Notes: generated by a model not told the origin, from the sequence alone. A stretch of DNA of 64,000 nt from Rutidosis leptorrhynchoides (GCF_046630445.1 NC_092334.1:101503501-101567500); one strand, 5' to 3'; positions 52,847 through 64,000 are shown, numbered from the stretch's first letter. Program-made: numbers and translations.

Positions 52847-53899
52847 TCAACGGCGCGCGTTGGTTTTTGCTTTATTCTTTGGGCATTCATTCCTAAAATG
52901 ACCCGATTGGCCACATTTGTAGCAAATACTCGGCGTTGGTGCGTCGGGCCCCTTTTGAGTGACGGGGGCGGTACTTCCACAATACTTGGCAATATGACCA
53001 CTACCTTGGCACCGATGGCAAATTAGCTTGCCACATTCACCAAAATGATGCTTGTGGCATTTGTTGCAAAAAGGTCGTGTCCCGGCATAACTTTTCTTGC
53101 CGACGGGGGTGAGAGATTCCTTGGCAAAGTTGTTGTTGTAGTTACTCGATTGGGGGGCTTCCCATTTTCTTTTGTTGTCACCCGACTCATCCTCGGCTTT
53201 AGGTGCCGGCACTTCAATCTCGTCTACCGTTTCGATCAATTGACGGGCCATATTCAGGGCCTCTTGGTGATTACTGGGTTTGGATGACATTACTCCTTGT
53301 TTGATGCTCTTGGGAAGACCATCCATGTAAAGTTCAACCCTTAGAGGTTCGGGGGTCACGAGGTTTGGGCACATCAAGGATAGCTCAGAAAATCGTTGAT
53401 TATATGCCTTTAGGTCATTCCCGACCGCTTTTAAAGTTCTTAGTTCGTGTTCGAGCTTACGGGTCTCTTCGCGCGGGAAGTATTCGGTGATCATCTTTTT
53501 CTTTAAGTCGGCCCATGAGAGAGTGTGAGCTTCATCGATACCCACCGACAGCACATACGTATTCCACCATGTGAGGGCGATACCGGCAAAAGTGTGGGTG
53601 GAATATTTGACTTTGTCTTGGTCCCGACAACCGCTTATGCTAAAAACGGCTTCTGTTTGCTCAAACCATCGGGTGAGCACAACCGGTCCTCCGGTCCCAT
53701 CGAAGGTGTGAGGTTTGCACCCCATGAAAGTTTTGTAGGAGCAACCCTCGTTTGAATTACCGGCTCCATGGTTGTTGTGGTTGTGGTGGTTATTGATGTC
53801 GGAGGAGATACTAGCCATAGCCGCACCTATGGCGGTGGCTATCATGCGTTGAAAAGCTTGTTCGGAAGTTTCATTACGTGGCCCGCGACGGGGAGGCAT
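52847..53899 (-). CDS. Gag protein of element K
   Basis: An open frame of about 350 residues from MPPRRGP (53899; an in-frame ATG six codons upstream at 53917 is also possible). The capsid region contains CSYKTFMGCKPHTFDGTGGP, ALTWWNTYV and LKAYNQRFSEL. Near the C-terminus lie a Cys/His cluster (CNKCHKHHFGEC) and two CCHC knuckles (CHRCQGSGHIAKYC, CYKCGQSGHFRNEC) for RNA binding. It ends NKAKTNARR-stop, where in A and B gag reads straight on into protease. Gag would form the virus-like particle that packages the element RNA. It is intact while the adjoining pol is ruined, suggesting selection for gag only. Confidence 0.9.
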   Translation of the reverse strand: MPPRRGPRNETSEQAFQRMIATAIGAAMASISSDINNHHNHNNHGAGNSNEGCSYKTFMGCKPHTFDGTGGPVVLTRWFEQTEAVFSISGCRDQDKVKYSTHTFAGIALTWWNTYVLSVGIDEAHTLSWADLKKKMITEYFPREETRKLEHELRTLKAVGNDLKAYNQRFSELSLMCPNLVTPEPLRVELYMDGLPKSIKQGVMSSKPSNHQEALNMARQLIETVDEIEVPAPKAEDESGDNKRKWEAPQSSNYNNNFAKESLTPVGKKSYAGTRPFCNKCHKHHFGECGKLICHRCQGSGHIAKYCGSTAPVTQKGPDAPTPSICYKCGQSGHFRNECPKNKAKTNARR

Positions 53900-54306
53900 T
53901 GTTCCTTCAAGACACAAGAATATCGTTGATTAGTATTCTCAATAATACTAATCATGATAGGGAATGATGATGTAGAGAAAATTTTCCTTGACTCGCCTTA
54001 AATTCTTTATGTCATAATGTCGGAATGTCCATATGAATCACCGTAATATAATCCCGGAAATTATATTACCCTGATTCTCATGTGCATTTAACATTACCTC
54101 ATAAAGTCAAGGTGGCGCGTCAACAAAATTTATCAACGTAAGATCAAGATCGAATACGAGTTAGATATGATAGAAGAGTTCGAGTATAGATGCACAAATA
54201 GTCAAGTAATTCCTACTTCAGTCTATATGCCGGTTGTAGTCTAGATTCACCTATGTACCCTATGACTCGAGGTGGACACAAATGAACTCTAAATCCCTAC
54301 AACCAA

Positions 54307-54319
54307 GGCTCTGATACCA
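54307..54319 (-). other. Primer-binding site of element K
   Basis: TGGTATCAGAGCC on the minus strand, two bases inside the 5' LTR; matches the plant initiator-Met tRNA end. Confidence 0.92.
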
Positions 54320-54321
54320 CT

Positions 54322-56803
54322 TGTAGCGACCCCGACAAATCGTCAAGTGACGGCGTCGACTACGTAGGTCCCATTACCTGGTCATAAGTCTTTAAAACAG
54401 ACGTTTGACCCAAAATATGTCGCATCCATTCAAGTGTAAAGATTGTTTCAAAGTTTACAAAGATAATTGACCACAAGTTAAGTTACAACGTTATAAGTAC
54501 AAATGAAAACTATGCGACACAGTTTAAATAAGTTCAAAAGATGCTCCAAAATGCATGTATACTCGACATCCAAGCAAGTATCAAAAGAGTGCGGAAGCAT
54601 GTATCACTAAGCATTCAAAACCTGAGAAAACATAGAAGAATCTGTCAACGAAAACGTTGGTGAAATCATAGGTTTAGTAAGTATTAAACGTTGTTTTTGA
54701 ACCACAAGATTTTGTATTTTCATAACGTAGATTATCCAAATCATTTGCATTCCAAAAGTGTTGTTATACGCTAGCACTCAATTATCAAAACTTAACCCAC
54801 GTTACCCCATCACACAGTGCTAGAACCCACACTAAAACACAAAAATATATTTCATCCGCATAACGGTAGCGAACCGTCTGAATGAGGGTTTGTTAAACCC
54901 GTATGGCCACACAATATAAATTCTCGCTTACACCCTGCAAGTGTAACTAATGATAATCGAATTGAGGCATTTTTGTTCTAACTCGCACGTGGAATGTTTG
55001 TTTTCACACTTGTGTTCAAAACATAAAAGTAAGTAGTACAAGATGTAACAAAGTATATGTTTTCTCAGCCCACGATTTAAAAGTATAAAAGTTGTTGAAA
55101 AGGTGGGACTATGATCTTACCTTGAGTGCGAGAGTTATAAAAGTACTTCAACAAGTAAACGCGTGCAAAGACAAGGCTAGTCTTGACCTAAACATATAGG
55201 TTATATCAATAACGGTAAACACAAACGGTCAAAGATGTTCAATTAGTCATATGGCTCGTTACGACTCGATTATGTAGCATGTGAATTAATTAGTCAAGTT
55301 TCATGCACGATACAAATAACTAAGCATGTTAGAACGATCGTATAATTGTTTGGTTAAGTTTGACTAAAAGTCAAACTTGGTCAAAGTCAAGGTCAACGGG
55401 GTCGGGTCGGGTATCCGACAATTTTCCCATGATGAGAAATCATTTATGAGCAGAATGGCCAAGTTTCATGTTAATCGGAGTTACGGTTAAGCGGGAAACA
55501 TTTTGTGAAAGGAAAAGTAAAAACAAAAATGAGCTGGGCATATGCGCGGCGCGCTATGGGTTGCGCGGCGCGCACCCAAGTGTAAATCCTGGTCAGAACT
55601 TAACCACGAAGGCAAACATCTGGGATTTCTAATTCTGCGCGGCGCGCGGGTATATGCGCGGCGCGCAATATCTGGGAAACATGCAGTTTGCAGAAAAATA
55701 GTCCAAGTCACGAACCAAAACTCAAATTAACATATTTTATGAACCGAAAACATCCAAAATGCATACTATATATCGTTGGAAAGGTAATTTGACAAGGAAA
55801 ACAACTAAACACGTTTCATCAAACAAAAACAGCAATTTCAATAACCGATTTTCCGTCAAGTGATCATTAAGAATCCATTTTCAAAGTTTCAAGTTCATCA
55901 AATGCATTTTAAGTTTCGGGAATCCAATTCACACATATGATATGCCGTTTTGAAGGTAATGAAGCATACATTACTACTAAACACTAACAATTAACATTCC
56001 ATGACATTCAAGCATCCAAAAATTCATGTCAAGAACTATCAAACCCTAGTCAAACATCTCAAAATCAATAATCATGTTTTTGAAGTTTTCTTAATCAACC
56101 TACACATCAATTTGAAGCTAATGATGCTAGTAACACAATTAAAACATCAACTTTTAACATCTAACAACATATGATCATCCTAAATTCGAGAACAACGCAC
56201 CAAAATTCAAGTTCATGCTAGTTACACTAAAACAACGAGATCGAGCATATAAATTACACACACGACATCACAATGAGCCATAGACACTAACTAACACCAT
56301 TTCAAGCCAAAAACACGAATTTAGAGAAATCTAGAGTTTTAGAAATGTTACCCAAACTTGATGATATTGGTATCAAAATGTAGAGGATGAAGAGAGGATC
56401 ACGAAAATGTAATTTGTTTTGATGTTTGCTTCTCCAATCGGATTTAGATGATGATTTTATGTTTGAGGGTTTTGAGTTCAAAAATGGGAAGTAGAGAGAA
56501 AGAGGAGGATGAAGGTGGGAGGTGGAGATGAAATGAATGGATGTGGTAAGTGGGTTGACTAGTTGACCTAGTCAACTAGTTTGCCCATTTGGCAATCTCG
56601 GTCCCTCGAGTTTCAAAGCGGGTGCTGGAATTAACCCAACGAATATTTTAAAAACGTTCGAGTAACGGATGACTTTATAATTAGATAACGAGAATATTAT
56701 GAACGTTAGTTAACGAAAGATACAAATTTGAATAACGAAAGATATTATATAAAAAAAAAGACGGTGTTAAAATAAATTAAACGGAAAATCACGGGATGTT
56801 ACA
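54322..56803 (-). repeat. 5' LTR of element K
   Basis: A 2482-bp partner of 47865-50347. Visible differences are isolated, mostly transitions (for example cacctt/taccttga at about 55120 and accgtcc/accgtct at 54878), plus one A in a homopolymer near 56758. Hairpin at 54646-54659. Confidence 0.94.
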
Positions 56804-57203
56804 AGATAAATATTTCAAACATATATATTACGTACAAATTTACGATTCTAAATAAAAATATATATATATATATATATTTTAACTTAGTCATAAAACGTCC
56901 TGATTTAAAATAATATATTTTGACAAACAACGAGTCACTGATTTATAGAAGCAAATGACCACAACACTCAATTTTATAAGTTACATTTATTATAAGGTAA
57001 TTTTTTTGATAAGTAAGTCAAATTATTGATATGGGTACACGTCGCATAACGTAAAAGGCTAGTTATCTAAACGTACGAACGAGCGCTCGAGAAACCGAAA
57101 GTGGTACATGAGTCGAGTGACAACGTACGAGTCATTTGAACAAAAATTACATTTTTACCATGCACGAGAATATAATATAATATTTAATTAATTCTAAAGA
57201 TTA

Positions 57204-57305
<102 letters not shown>

Positions 57306-57359
57306 TAATATACATATTATGTCGATGGATGAATTAGTGAATGGTGAGCTGTACTTTCA

Positions 57360-57408
57360 GGCCATGCGATCGCATGGCCATATAGGCAAAATTTCATGCG
57401 ATCGCATG
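57360..57408. other. Paired perfect palindromes in LTR H
   Basis: GGCCATGCGATCGCATGGCC (57360-57379) is a perfect 20-bp palindrome; its 14-bp core CATGCGATCGCATG is repeated at 57395-57408, with centres 32 bp apart (about three helical turns). The spacing would put both on one face of the DNA, suggesting a dimeric DNA-binding site; that is inference. Confidence 0.9.
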
Positions 57409-58858
57409 GGGGCTGGGGGCAGGAGAGGTTCTATAAATTGCTCGATTTTTGGTTCATTTCATCTACACTCCATCTCTCTTATCTATATACTCCGTAAAAA
57501 CTTATTTATTTATTATTATTATTATTAAAGATTATTATTATTAATCCTAATATTATTATTAGTAGTATTAGTATTATTAGTATACATAAAATAATACGAC
57601 GAGGTTCTGCTCAAGTATTTTTCCAAAACGAGTTTTCGAGTGGGATAGAGCTAAGGAAATTATGGGTTATAACTAAGGAGGTGATGGGTATGGTTCGGGG
57701 GTATTGCTCGTGAGATCAAATTAATGTTTATCATCTCCGTTGCGTCTACGTACTTTTCTGCAATATCGAATCACAATATTGATACGTAAGCATTTATATC
57801 TTATCTTTTATATATTAATAGTGTATCCCTGATTAGTGCTCGAGTATATATGATTGTGCATGCTTGTATATTTAATTTCGTCGTTTTATAGTGTATAATG
57901 AATCACGAATTTGATAACATCCTACAGATATAAAGTATATGATATGCATGTTTTTGGAAAGGTGGCGAAAAATTATTAACGTTTCATTTAGAAATCGCGT
58001 GATTTCGATGAACGAATTAAAAGATATGGTCAACTGAATTATGTGTGACGTTAATTGAAATTGTGTTTGAAACTGTAAATTAATATTTAAACAACTTGTC
58101 TATGAGATTGATAAATTGGATTTTTAGATATTACTAATCGAGTAAATGAATTTCTATATAAGACACGTCTCGTCTTGTTGAACAATTGTCAAAGTTGACC
58201 GTCTTATCATGTTTTAAAGCTTTATAAACACTATAATCTGATTTTACAAGTATTGGGAAACTATATGAAATGTTAAAATATATCCAATTGCCATGATCAT
58301 TCAAATACAATATAACTCTTGAAATAAATAATGTTTTGAGTTTGATAAACTATAAATTCGTTCAACTATCAGGACTTATACTATGTTAATATAATAAACA
58401 TGTATAGATTTAAAGATCATATTGGGTCAGGTTGACTTTTGAAATGACTTTTGTTAACTTTCACATGTCGGTCTCGAGCATTAGGATTGTGATACACTAT
58501 GACCCAACCTAGCTTATTAGACATGTATTGACCAACATATGTTCTCTAGGTTGAGATCTACGGTTAATTTTGCATTCCGAGTTTCGGTCACTTTTTGGTG
58601 AATGACCTTATGTGCTGCTAAGGTGAGTTTCATATGCTCCCTTTTTAATTGCTTTTGCAATCTATATTTTTGGGCTGAGAATACATGCACTTTATTTTAA
58701 ATGCAATGGATACAAGTACATACTAAATTCTACACCGAGTTTGAACCGAAAATCCCTTAGCTTTGGTAACTAGTAACTGCCAGTTATAAGAACTGGTGGG
58801 CGCGAGTAGTAGTGTATGGATCCATAGGGCTTGATATCCCCGTCCGAGCTAGAGCACT

Positions 58859-59079
58859 TGTAACGACCCGAACTTTTTCGATCGTTCTATACTTATAAGA
58901 TTAATATTTACATAAATTAAACCTTACCAACATGATAAGCAATCCAAATTGTCGAGACTTATGTTTTTCGAAAAGAGTTTTACACAACGTTTGACCGTCT
59001 AGTTTGACCGATGATATCACGAACTATACAATATATGATAATTATACGTTTGTGTATATATATGTATATATACATACGT
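58859..59079 (+). repeat. Truncated LTR stub (family I)
   Basis: The first ~220 bases of the LTR seen whole at 59992-62928, almost identical (one clear change, GAACTT/GCACTT). It breaks off in a TATATA tract and joins directly to integrase coding sequence, so the rest of the LTR, leader, gag, protease, reverse transcriptase and RNase H have been deleted. Confidence 0.85.
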
Positions 59080-59944
59080 TCGTGATAGTAGATTTACCTC
59101 AAAGTTCTGGCAATCACTACAGGAGGCCCTAGGAACTCGTTTGGATATGAGCACCGCATATCATCCGCAAACCGATGGGCAGAGTGAAAGAACAATTCAG
59201 ACTCTTGAAGACATGCTCAGGGCATGTGTGATCGATTTTGGAAACGGATGGGATAAATATTTACCATTAGCAGAATTCTCGTATAATAATAGTTATCATG
59301 CGAGCATTAAAGCTGCGCCATTCGAAGCATTGTACGGAAGGAAGTGTAGATCTCCTATCTGTTGGAATGAAGTAGGAGATCGACAATTAACTGGTCCCGA
59401 GATCATACATGAAACTACTGAAAAGATAGTACAAATCAAGGAGAGATTGAAAACAGCCCGTAGTCGCCAAAAGAGCTACGCCGATGTTCGAAGGAAACCA
59501 TTAGAGTTTCAGATCGGTGACATGGTTATGCTAAAGGTGTCACCTTGGAAAGGTGTAATACGTTTCGGTAAAAGAGGTAAACTGAACCCAAGATATGTAG
59601 GCCCGTTCAAGATCATCGAACGCATTGGACCGGTAGCTTATCGACTCGAGTTACCGCAACAACTCGCCGGAGTACATAATACATTTCACGTCTCGAACCT
59701 TAAGAAGTGTCTTGCAAAGGAAGACCTCACCATTCCTCTTGAAGAAATCCATGTCGACGAGAAACTACAATTCGTCGAAGAACCAATCGAAATCATGGAC
59801 CGTGAAGTTAAACAGCTCAAGCAGAGCAACATACCGATCGTTAAGGTTCGTTGGAATGCTCGAAGAGGTCCCGAGTTTACGTGGGAATGGGAGGATCAGA
59901 TGAAACAAAAGTATCCACACTTGTTTCTCGATGACGCAAAATAG
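59075..59944 (+). pseudogene. Integrase C-terminal half with chromodomain (remnant)
   Basis: An open frame from about 59075 encodes the second part of the integrase core ([31 protein letters not shown] with the catalytic Glu, FEALYGRKC) and the C-terminal domain with chromodomain ([19 protein letters not shown]), ending at 59944. Everything upstream is missing through the deletion that fused it to the LTR stub. It resembles elements A and B throughout but is clearly divergent, so it is a sister subfamily. TTTAACGGGGAGGTAA before the next LTR is the polypurine tract. Confidence 0.9.
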
Positions 59945-59991
59945 GTACAATTTTAAAATTTCGGGACGAAATTTATTTAACGGGGAGGTAA

Positions 59992-62928
59992 TGTAACGAC
60001 CCGCACTTTTTCGATCGTTCTATACTTATAAGATTAATATTTACATAAATTAAACCTTACCAACATGATAAGCAATCCAAATTGTCGAGACTTATGTTTT
60101 TCGAAAAGAGTTTTACACAACGTTTGACCGTCTAGTTTGACCGATGATATCACGAACTATACAATATATGATAATTATACGTTTGTGTATATATATGTAT
60201 ATATATACATATTTAACATGATCTAAGAATGTTTTAATATATCATTTTGTATTAATAACAATAAGTTATAAGTATATTTTGAAACTACTAACTTAAGTTT
60301 TCAAAACGATAACCATACGTAACGTTATTTGACTTAAATACTTATGACCTATAATGTTTATACATATATCGTATAAGTAATGTATTTAATCACTTTTAAA
60401 GACTTAAATACATAAAACAATATAAGTATATTTACAAAAGATAACTATATTTGAATCCTCGTTCCGTTTTCTCAAAGATTTCTATACGTATACCTAGGGT
60501 ATATGTACCCGTATCATACGCAGCTTCTAGATGTATTTACTATTGGTATATACCAATAAAAATCTGCTCCTTAGCAGCCTTAAATGATTAAGAAACATGT
60601 GGAACCAACCATTTGTCAAGTAGCATGAATTATTTAGCAAGAAAACAAAGTTAGGTATCTTTTTTTTTTCCTTTATAACCTAAAAACGTTTTTATGCATG
60701 CACACCATTTCTTCACCCCATTTTCTCATACTTACACTTCCATTTCTCTCTCAAAATACTCTTAACTTCATACTTGATCATCTCCAAGCATTTTCGCCAT
60801 CATTTAGCTTCAAAAACAACACTTAAACCTCATAAGAAAACCTTACAAAAACACTTCAAGAAATCCTTCCAAGAACACCAACTTACTTCCAATCTTTCAT
60901 CCACTTCCATCACCCTTTTGGTTCTAGGTTCTTACTCCTCTTTTACAACAACCTTGTCCAAGGAACTTGAGGTAGAATCTATGTTCATAACCTTATTCGA
61001 TTCATATATATATAGCTATCTTATTTTGTGGTATAAAATTTTAACAACAAGAACATAGTTTGAATGTTTTCAAACTTGTTTGCAAACTAAATAGATCCTT
61101 CTAACTTAACTTTTAAAATACTCCAAGACCTGTAATATAACTTAAATATATGCTAATTTAACAAGGTATAACTTGGTTTTTCAAAGATTATCTTAAAAAC
61201 TGTTTTTACGACGTCGGAGTGCCACCGGGGGCTGTTTTGGGTTGGATAATTAAAAACCATCTTAAACTTTGAATTGGAGGTTTATTTTCTGGAAAAATGA
61301 TTTTTACTATGAATATGATAACACATAAAAATTTCATGATTTAACTCAAAGTATAAGTATTTTTAGAAAAATAATCATTTAAGGTTGTTTACATGATGGA
61401 AAATGATTAACTTCATAAGTTTCACTAAAGTTTGACCTATTCCGTGTGATTTTGAATACAAACTAAGGTATTTACAGTTCATAGTCTTAAAGAGGGACTC
61501 GATCCAAGGAGATGGCAAGTTGAATCAACAAAAACGGAGTTGTAACGAAGAAACTATGACCGAAACAAAATCGGATATCCAAGACTAGTTTAGCCACGAA
61601 AATAATTGGGAAAAATTAAATAAATCACATCTTTTTAAGTTAACATGATATTTTATATATATGTACTTATAATTCAATTTTATATAGTTCAGGATCACCC
61701 GTAAACAACACGAGAAGATTAATCATAAGATCCCATGATTGTACGCAACACGTCATTTGACAACACCGGTACTTTATGTACGCAACACGTCATTTGACAA
61801 CACCGGTACCGTGGGTCAAGATTAATCTCGACCAATACATATACGATGGGGTTTTATTTATTTCGTTGGGGGTTTTATTTATTTCATTGCGGGTATATTA
61901 AACATCTAAAAATGAACCATTAAAATTGAATTACTAACAACGAACTGCTAACTACGGACTAAGGAATTATTCAAAGTATTAAAAGTATAACAAGTATATA
62001 TATGTGACGTTTGTTTAAAAAGAAAAGGTATTGATATATTATATATGGATAGGTTCGTGATATCAACCGGAGACCAAGTCAAATTATATATATATCTTCA
62101 AGACGAAAGTGAGTATATAGTCCCACTTTTAAACTCTAAATATTTCGGGATGAGAATACATGTATTTTATGTTTTACGTTATGGACACAAGTAACTGAAA
62201 AATATATTCTACGTTGAGTTGTACCACTGGCATACTTCCCTGTAGCTTGGTAACTGTTATTTACAGCGGTATTGTAAACGCGAATCCTGTTGATAGATCT
62301 ATCGGGCCTGACAACCCCAACCGGACTGGACGACCAGTATTCAACGGTTGCACAGTACTTCATTTCGTGACTACACTTGGTACGGTATAGTAAGATTTCA
62401 TAATAAAGGGAATATGCGACGTGATTAAATGTTAAGTATGGTTACCAAGTGCTCAACCACTTAGAATATTTTTATTAAACTGTTTATATACGAAATCTTG
62501 TGGTCTATATATATATATATTGCTGCCGGCATTAAACCTATATCTCACCAACTTTATGTTGACCTTTTAAAACATGTCTATTCTCAGGTGATTACTAAAG
62601 CTTCCGCTGCATTATGTTGAATTTGAGCAGGATCTTGCGTACGCATATTTGTGTCAAAAATAAAACTGCATACCCAAGGATTTGTGTTGTAAAATATGCT
62701 CGAAATCGTGTTGTTATCATTATATGTAAAGTTTGTAAGTCGAAGATTATCGCTAAACGATAATCATCTTTTTATTGTCTAAAGCTTGTAATAAAAATAA
62801 TGGTTATGGTTTGTAATGTATAATATATGCAGTTTCTCTTTTAAAAATGTCGCATATAGAGGTCAATACCTCGCAATGAAATCATACGTTATCTAACACG
62901 TTCTTATGGTTAAGGACGGGTTATGACA
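59992..62928 (+). repeat. Full LTR (family I/J) shared by two internal regions
   Basis: TGTAACGACCCGCAC to CGGGTTATGACA, 2937 bp. It has a polypurine tract on its left (as a 3' LTR) and a primer site on its right (as a 5' LTR). It keeps the family modules 'gatgagaatacatg', hairpin CAAC-TTTAT-GTTG (62549-62561), TTCTCAGG (62581-62588) and GCTTCCGCTG (62600-62609). A 31-bp unit around 'acgcaacacgtcatttgaca' is repeated twice at 61742-61807. The frame at 60774-61058 has no recognisable similarity. Confidence 0.9.
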
Positions 62929-62930
62929 TG

Positions 62931-62943
62931 TGGTATCAGAGCG
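62931..62943 (+). other. Primer-binding site of element J
   Basis: TGGTATCAGAGCG two bases after the LTR, matching the initiator-Met tRNA complement. Confidence 0.92.
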
Positions 62944-63110
62944 GTGGTCTTAGCGAACCAGGTTTGCATTAGTGTGTCTAACTGATAAGTCGTTAGGATA
63001 CATTAGTAAGTCTGGACTTTGACCGGGTCTGATTTAAAAACCATTGCTTATCATTGTTGGTTAAAATTTATATGTAATGTAGTACTAATGGGTTAGTTGT
63101 TGTGTGATAG

Positions 63111-63599
63111 ATGTCGGGCTCAAAACTTGTCATCACATTCAGCGACTTCGAACCAGAATCTTCAGATGGTGTTCCAGTCATTAACCTATCCGATGACGAA
63201 AATAATATCTTTGGGGAAGACTCACAAATTCCGGATGAACCGACTATAGAGAACCCGGAAAGTGAACCCGAGGAGGAAAGTGAACCCGAGGAGGAAAGTG
63301 AACCCGAGGAGGAAAGTGAACCCGAGGAGGAAAGTGAACCCGAGGAAGAAATACAGGAAATTACAAAAGACGAGTTCGAACTAGGAAAGAAACGAAAGGC
63401 TAATGAATTAGAAAATTCAAATCCCGAGTTTAGTAAGGATGATGTGGCACCAACTCCACTAGACACTACCACCCCTATTCCCGCTATTCCTATTCGTTCT
63501 ATCCCGGCATCCAGTTCTTCAGCCCCACAGTCAAAATATAGGCAGACAGCCAGGATAAGCGTTAAGCGATTCTTTGAACCTAAACGTCCTAGAAAATAG
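63111..63599 (+). CDS. Acidic accessory protein upstream of gag (element J)
   Basis: A 162-residue frame in the same place as the 204-residue proteins of A and B, about 170 bases after the primer site and with the same TGTGATAGATGTC start context. It shares five tandem SEPEEE-type units (about residues 50-80), an EIQEITKDEFELGKKRK segment like DDVIEITPTEFKKAK, and a basic C-terminus (RFFEPKRPRK) that could be a nuclear localisation signal. The rest differs strongly. Length differs through the repeat number and the middle part. Family unknown; conserved position and motifs support a real protein. Confidence 0.75.
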   Translation: MSGSKLVITFSDFEPESSDGVPVINLSDDENNIFGEDSQIPDEPTIENPESEPEEESEPEEESEPEEESEPEEESEPEEEIQEITKDEFELGKKRKANELENSNPEFSKDDVAPTPLDTTTPIPAIPIRSIPASSSSAPQSKYRQTARISVKRFFEPKRPRK

Positions 63600-63800
63600 A
63601 CCAAACGATGCGCTGCCGTATTAAACCATGGGATCATATAATGTTTTGTATAATATTATTAGTGTGGTTTGCTTAATGTTCGATGTAAGATAAGCATATG
63701 TAAAATAGTGAAGTGTGAAATGCAATAATTTTCCATGGTTAAGTATTACTTAGATGGTAGTAATTGATTCTGTACTAAGCTATTAAGTATGGACATTAAC

Positions 63801-63815
63801 GGGTAGGTACTACCC
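63801..63815 (+). other. Palindrome repeating the polypurine-tract string, before gag (element J)
   Basis: GGGTAG-GTA-CTACCC, preceded by TTAAC, as in elements A and B. Between the acidic ORF and this site there is no F-box ORF: only about 200 non-coding bases. Confidence 0.78.
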
Positions 63816-63967
63816 TAGATATAATTATAAAACGCTAATAAGAAGAAAAGGCTTTTATAATAATACCTGGTTCATATTATTAATAAGCTATAATGTACTG
63901 TAAATATACACTACATCTATAATATTCCATGTGAATAATTATTTTCTTTTCATTCTTATAGAAGAAT

Positions 63968-64000
63968 ATGGCGCGATTGAACCGAATGACGGAACAAGAA
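63968..64000 (+). CDS. Gag of element J, cut by the window edge
   Basis: The ATG at 63968 opens MARLNRMTEQE, in the position of gag in elements A and B. It follows a pyrimidine-rich tract ending TTCTTATAG (to 63960), a good 3' splice site by eye. Only 11 codons are visible, so the identity rests on position and the shared leader ('aaaacgctaataagaagaaaaggcttttata'). Confidence 0.65.
   Translation, partial: MARLNRMTEQE

Larger units (their letters stand above)
47865..56803 (-). mobile_element. Element K: young non-autonomous Ty3/Gypsy retrotransposon (gag intact, pol decayed)
   Basis: An 8939-bp element with LTRs 47865-50347 and 54322-56803 and the exact 5-bp duplication AGATA (47860-47864, 56804-56808). 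On the minus strand the order is: 5' LTR, primer site 54307-54319, leader, gag 53899-52847, then about 2.5 kb of decayed pol, 3' LTR. By eye the LTRs differ at about nine bases plus one A in an A-run, so insertion is recent. The pol region nevertheless shows only fragments of protease, reverse transcriptase and integrase homology in shifting frames. Confidence 0.94.

Noticed and set aside
53023-53755. Overlapping frames on both strands of the K gag
   Set aside because: They are shadow frames of the 350-residue gag and have no domain of their own.

Overview
This window is plant nuclear DNA, most likely from a eudicot and plausibly a composite (Asteraceae); the family is my inference from the repeat style and cannot be fixed from the sequence alone. 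It has one clear host gene, a complete three-exon cytosolic HSP90 (44392-47238, +) ending in the cytosolic signature MEEVD. Almost everything else is transposable elements, mainly long-LTR Ty3/Gypsy chromoviruses of Tekay/Del type (initiator-Met tRNA primer sites, fused gag-pol, integrase ending in a chromodomain).

Left block (1-38042). The window opens in the leader of a minus-strand element whose 2.0-kb LTR is 89-2105, followed by unclassified LTR-like DNA (2106-4288) and the leader and LTR of an old element, D (LTR from 5028 to 38042). LTR D was split twice: by a 4.2-kb solo LTR (G, 5680-9886) and by element A (11106-37478, minus, target-site duplication AGTTA). Element A was itself split in its RNase H/integrase coding region by element B (16000-29273, plus, duplication TCATA). 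A and B share one layout: LTR, primer site, acidic-protein ORF, F-box-protein ORF, palindrome, gag-pol, polypurine tract, LTR. Both extra ORFs are open in both copies, although gag-pol in both is broken by stops or frameshifts.

Middle block (38043-47807). This holds a Copia 5' fragment, a MITE lying between TA repeats, two hAT-like elements with imperfect 8-bp duplications, then the HSP90 promoter and gene.

Right block (47808-64000). A G-type LTR (H) is interrupted by element K (47865-56803, minus, duplication AGATA). K has nearly identical 2.48-kb LTRs, an open gag and a wrecked pol, which points to a recently moved non-autonomous element. After it comes a chained structure: an LTR stub, an integrase/chromodomain remnant, a full LTR (59992-62928), then a primer site, an acidic ORF and the start of gag running off the window. 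This third element has the acidic ORF but not the F-box ORF.

The strongest candidates for something new are: (1) a chromovirus lineage carrying an F-box/Sel1-like ORF and an acidic ORF upstream of gag; (2) a small LTR hairpin with compensatory changes across families; (3) a fast-changing palindrome cassette between conserved LTR flanks; and (4) the young gag-only element K. All comparisons were made by eye, without alignment software or database searches.
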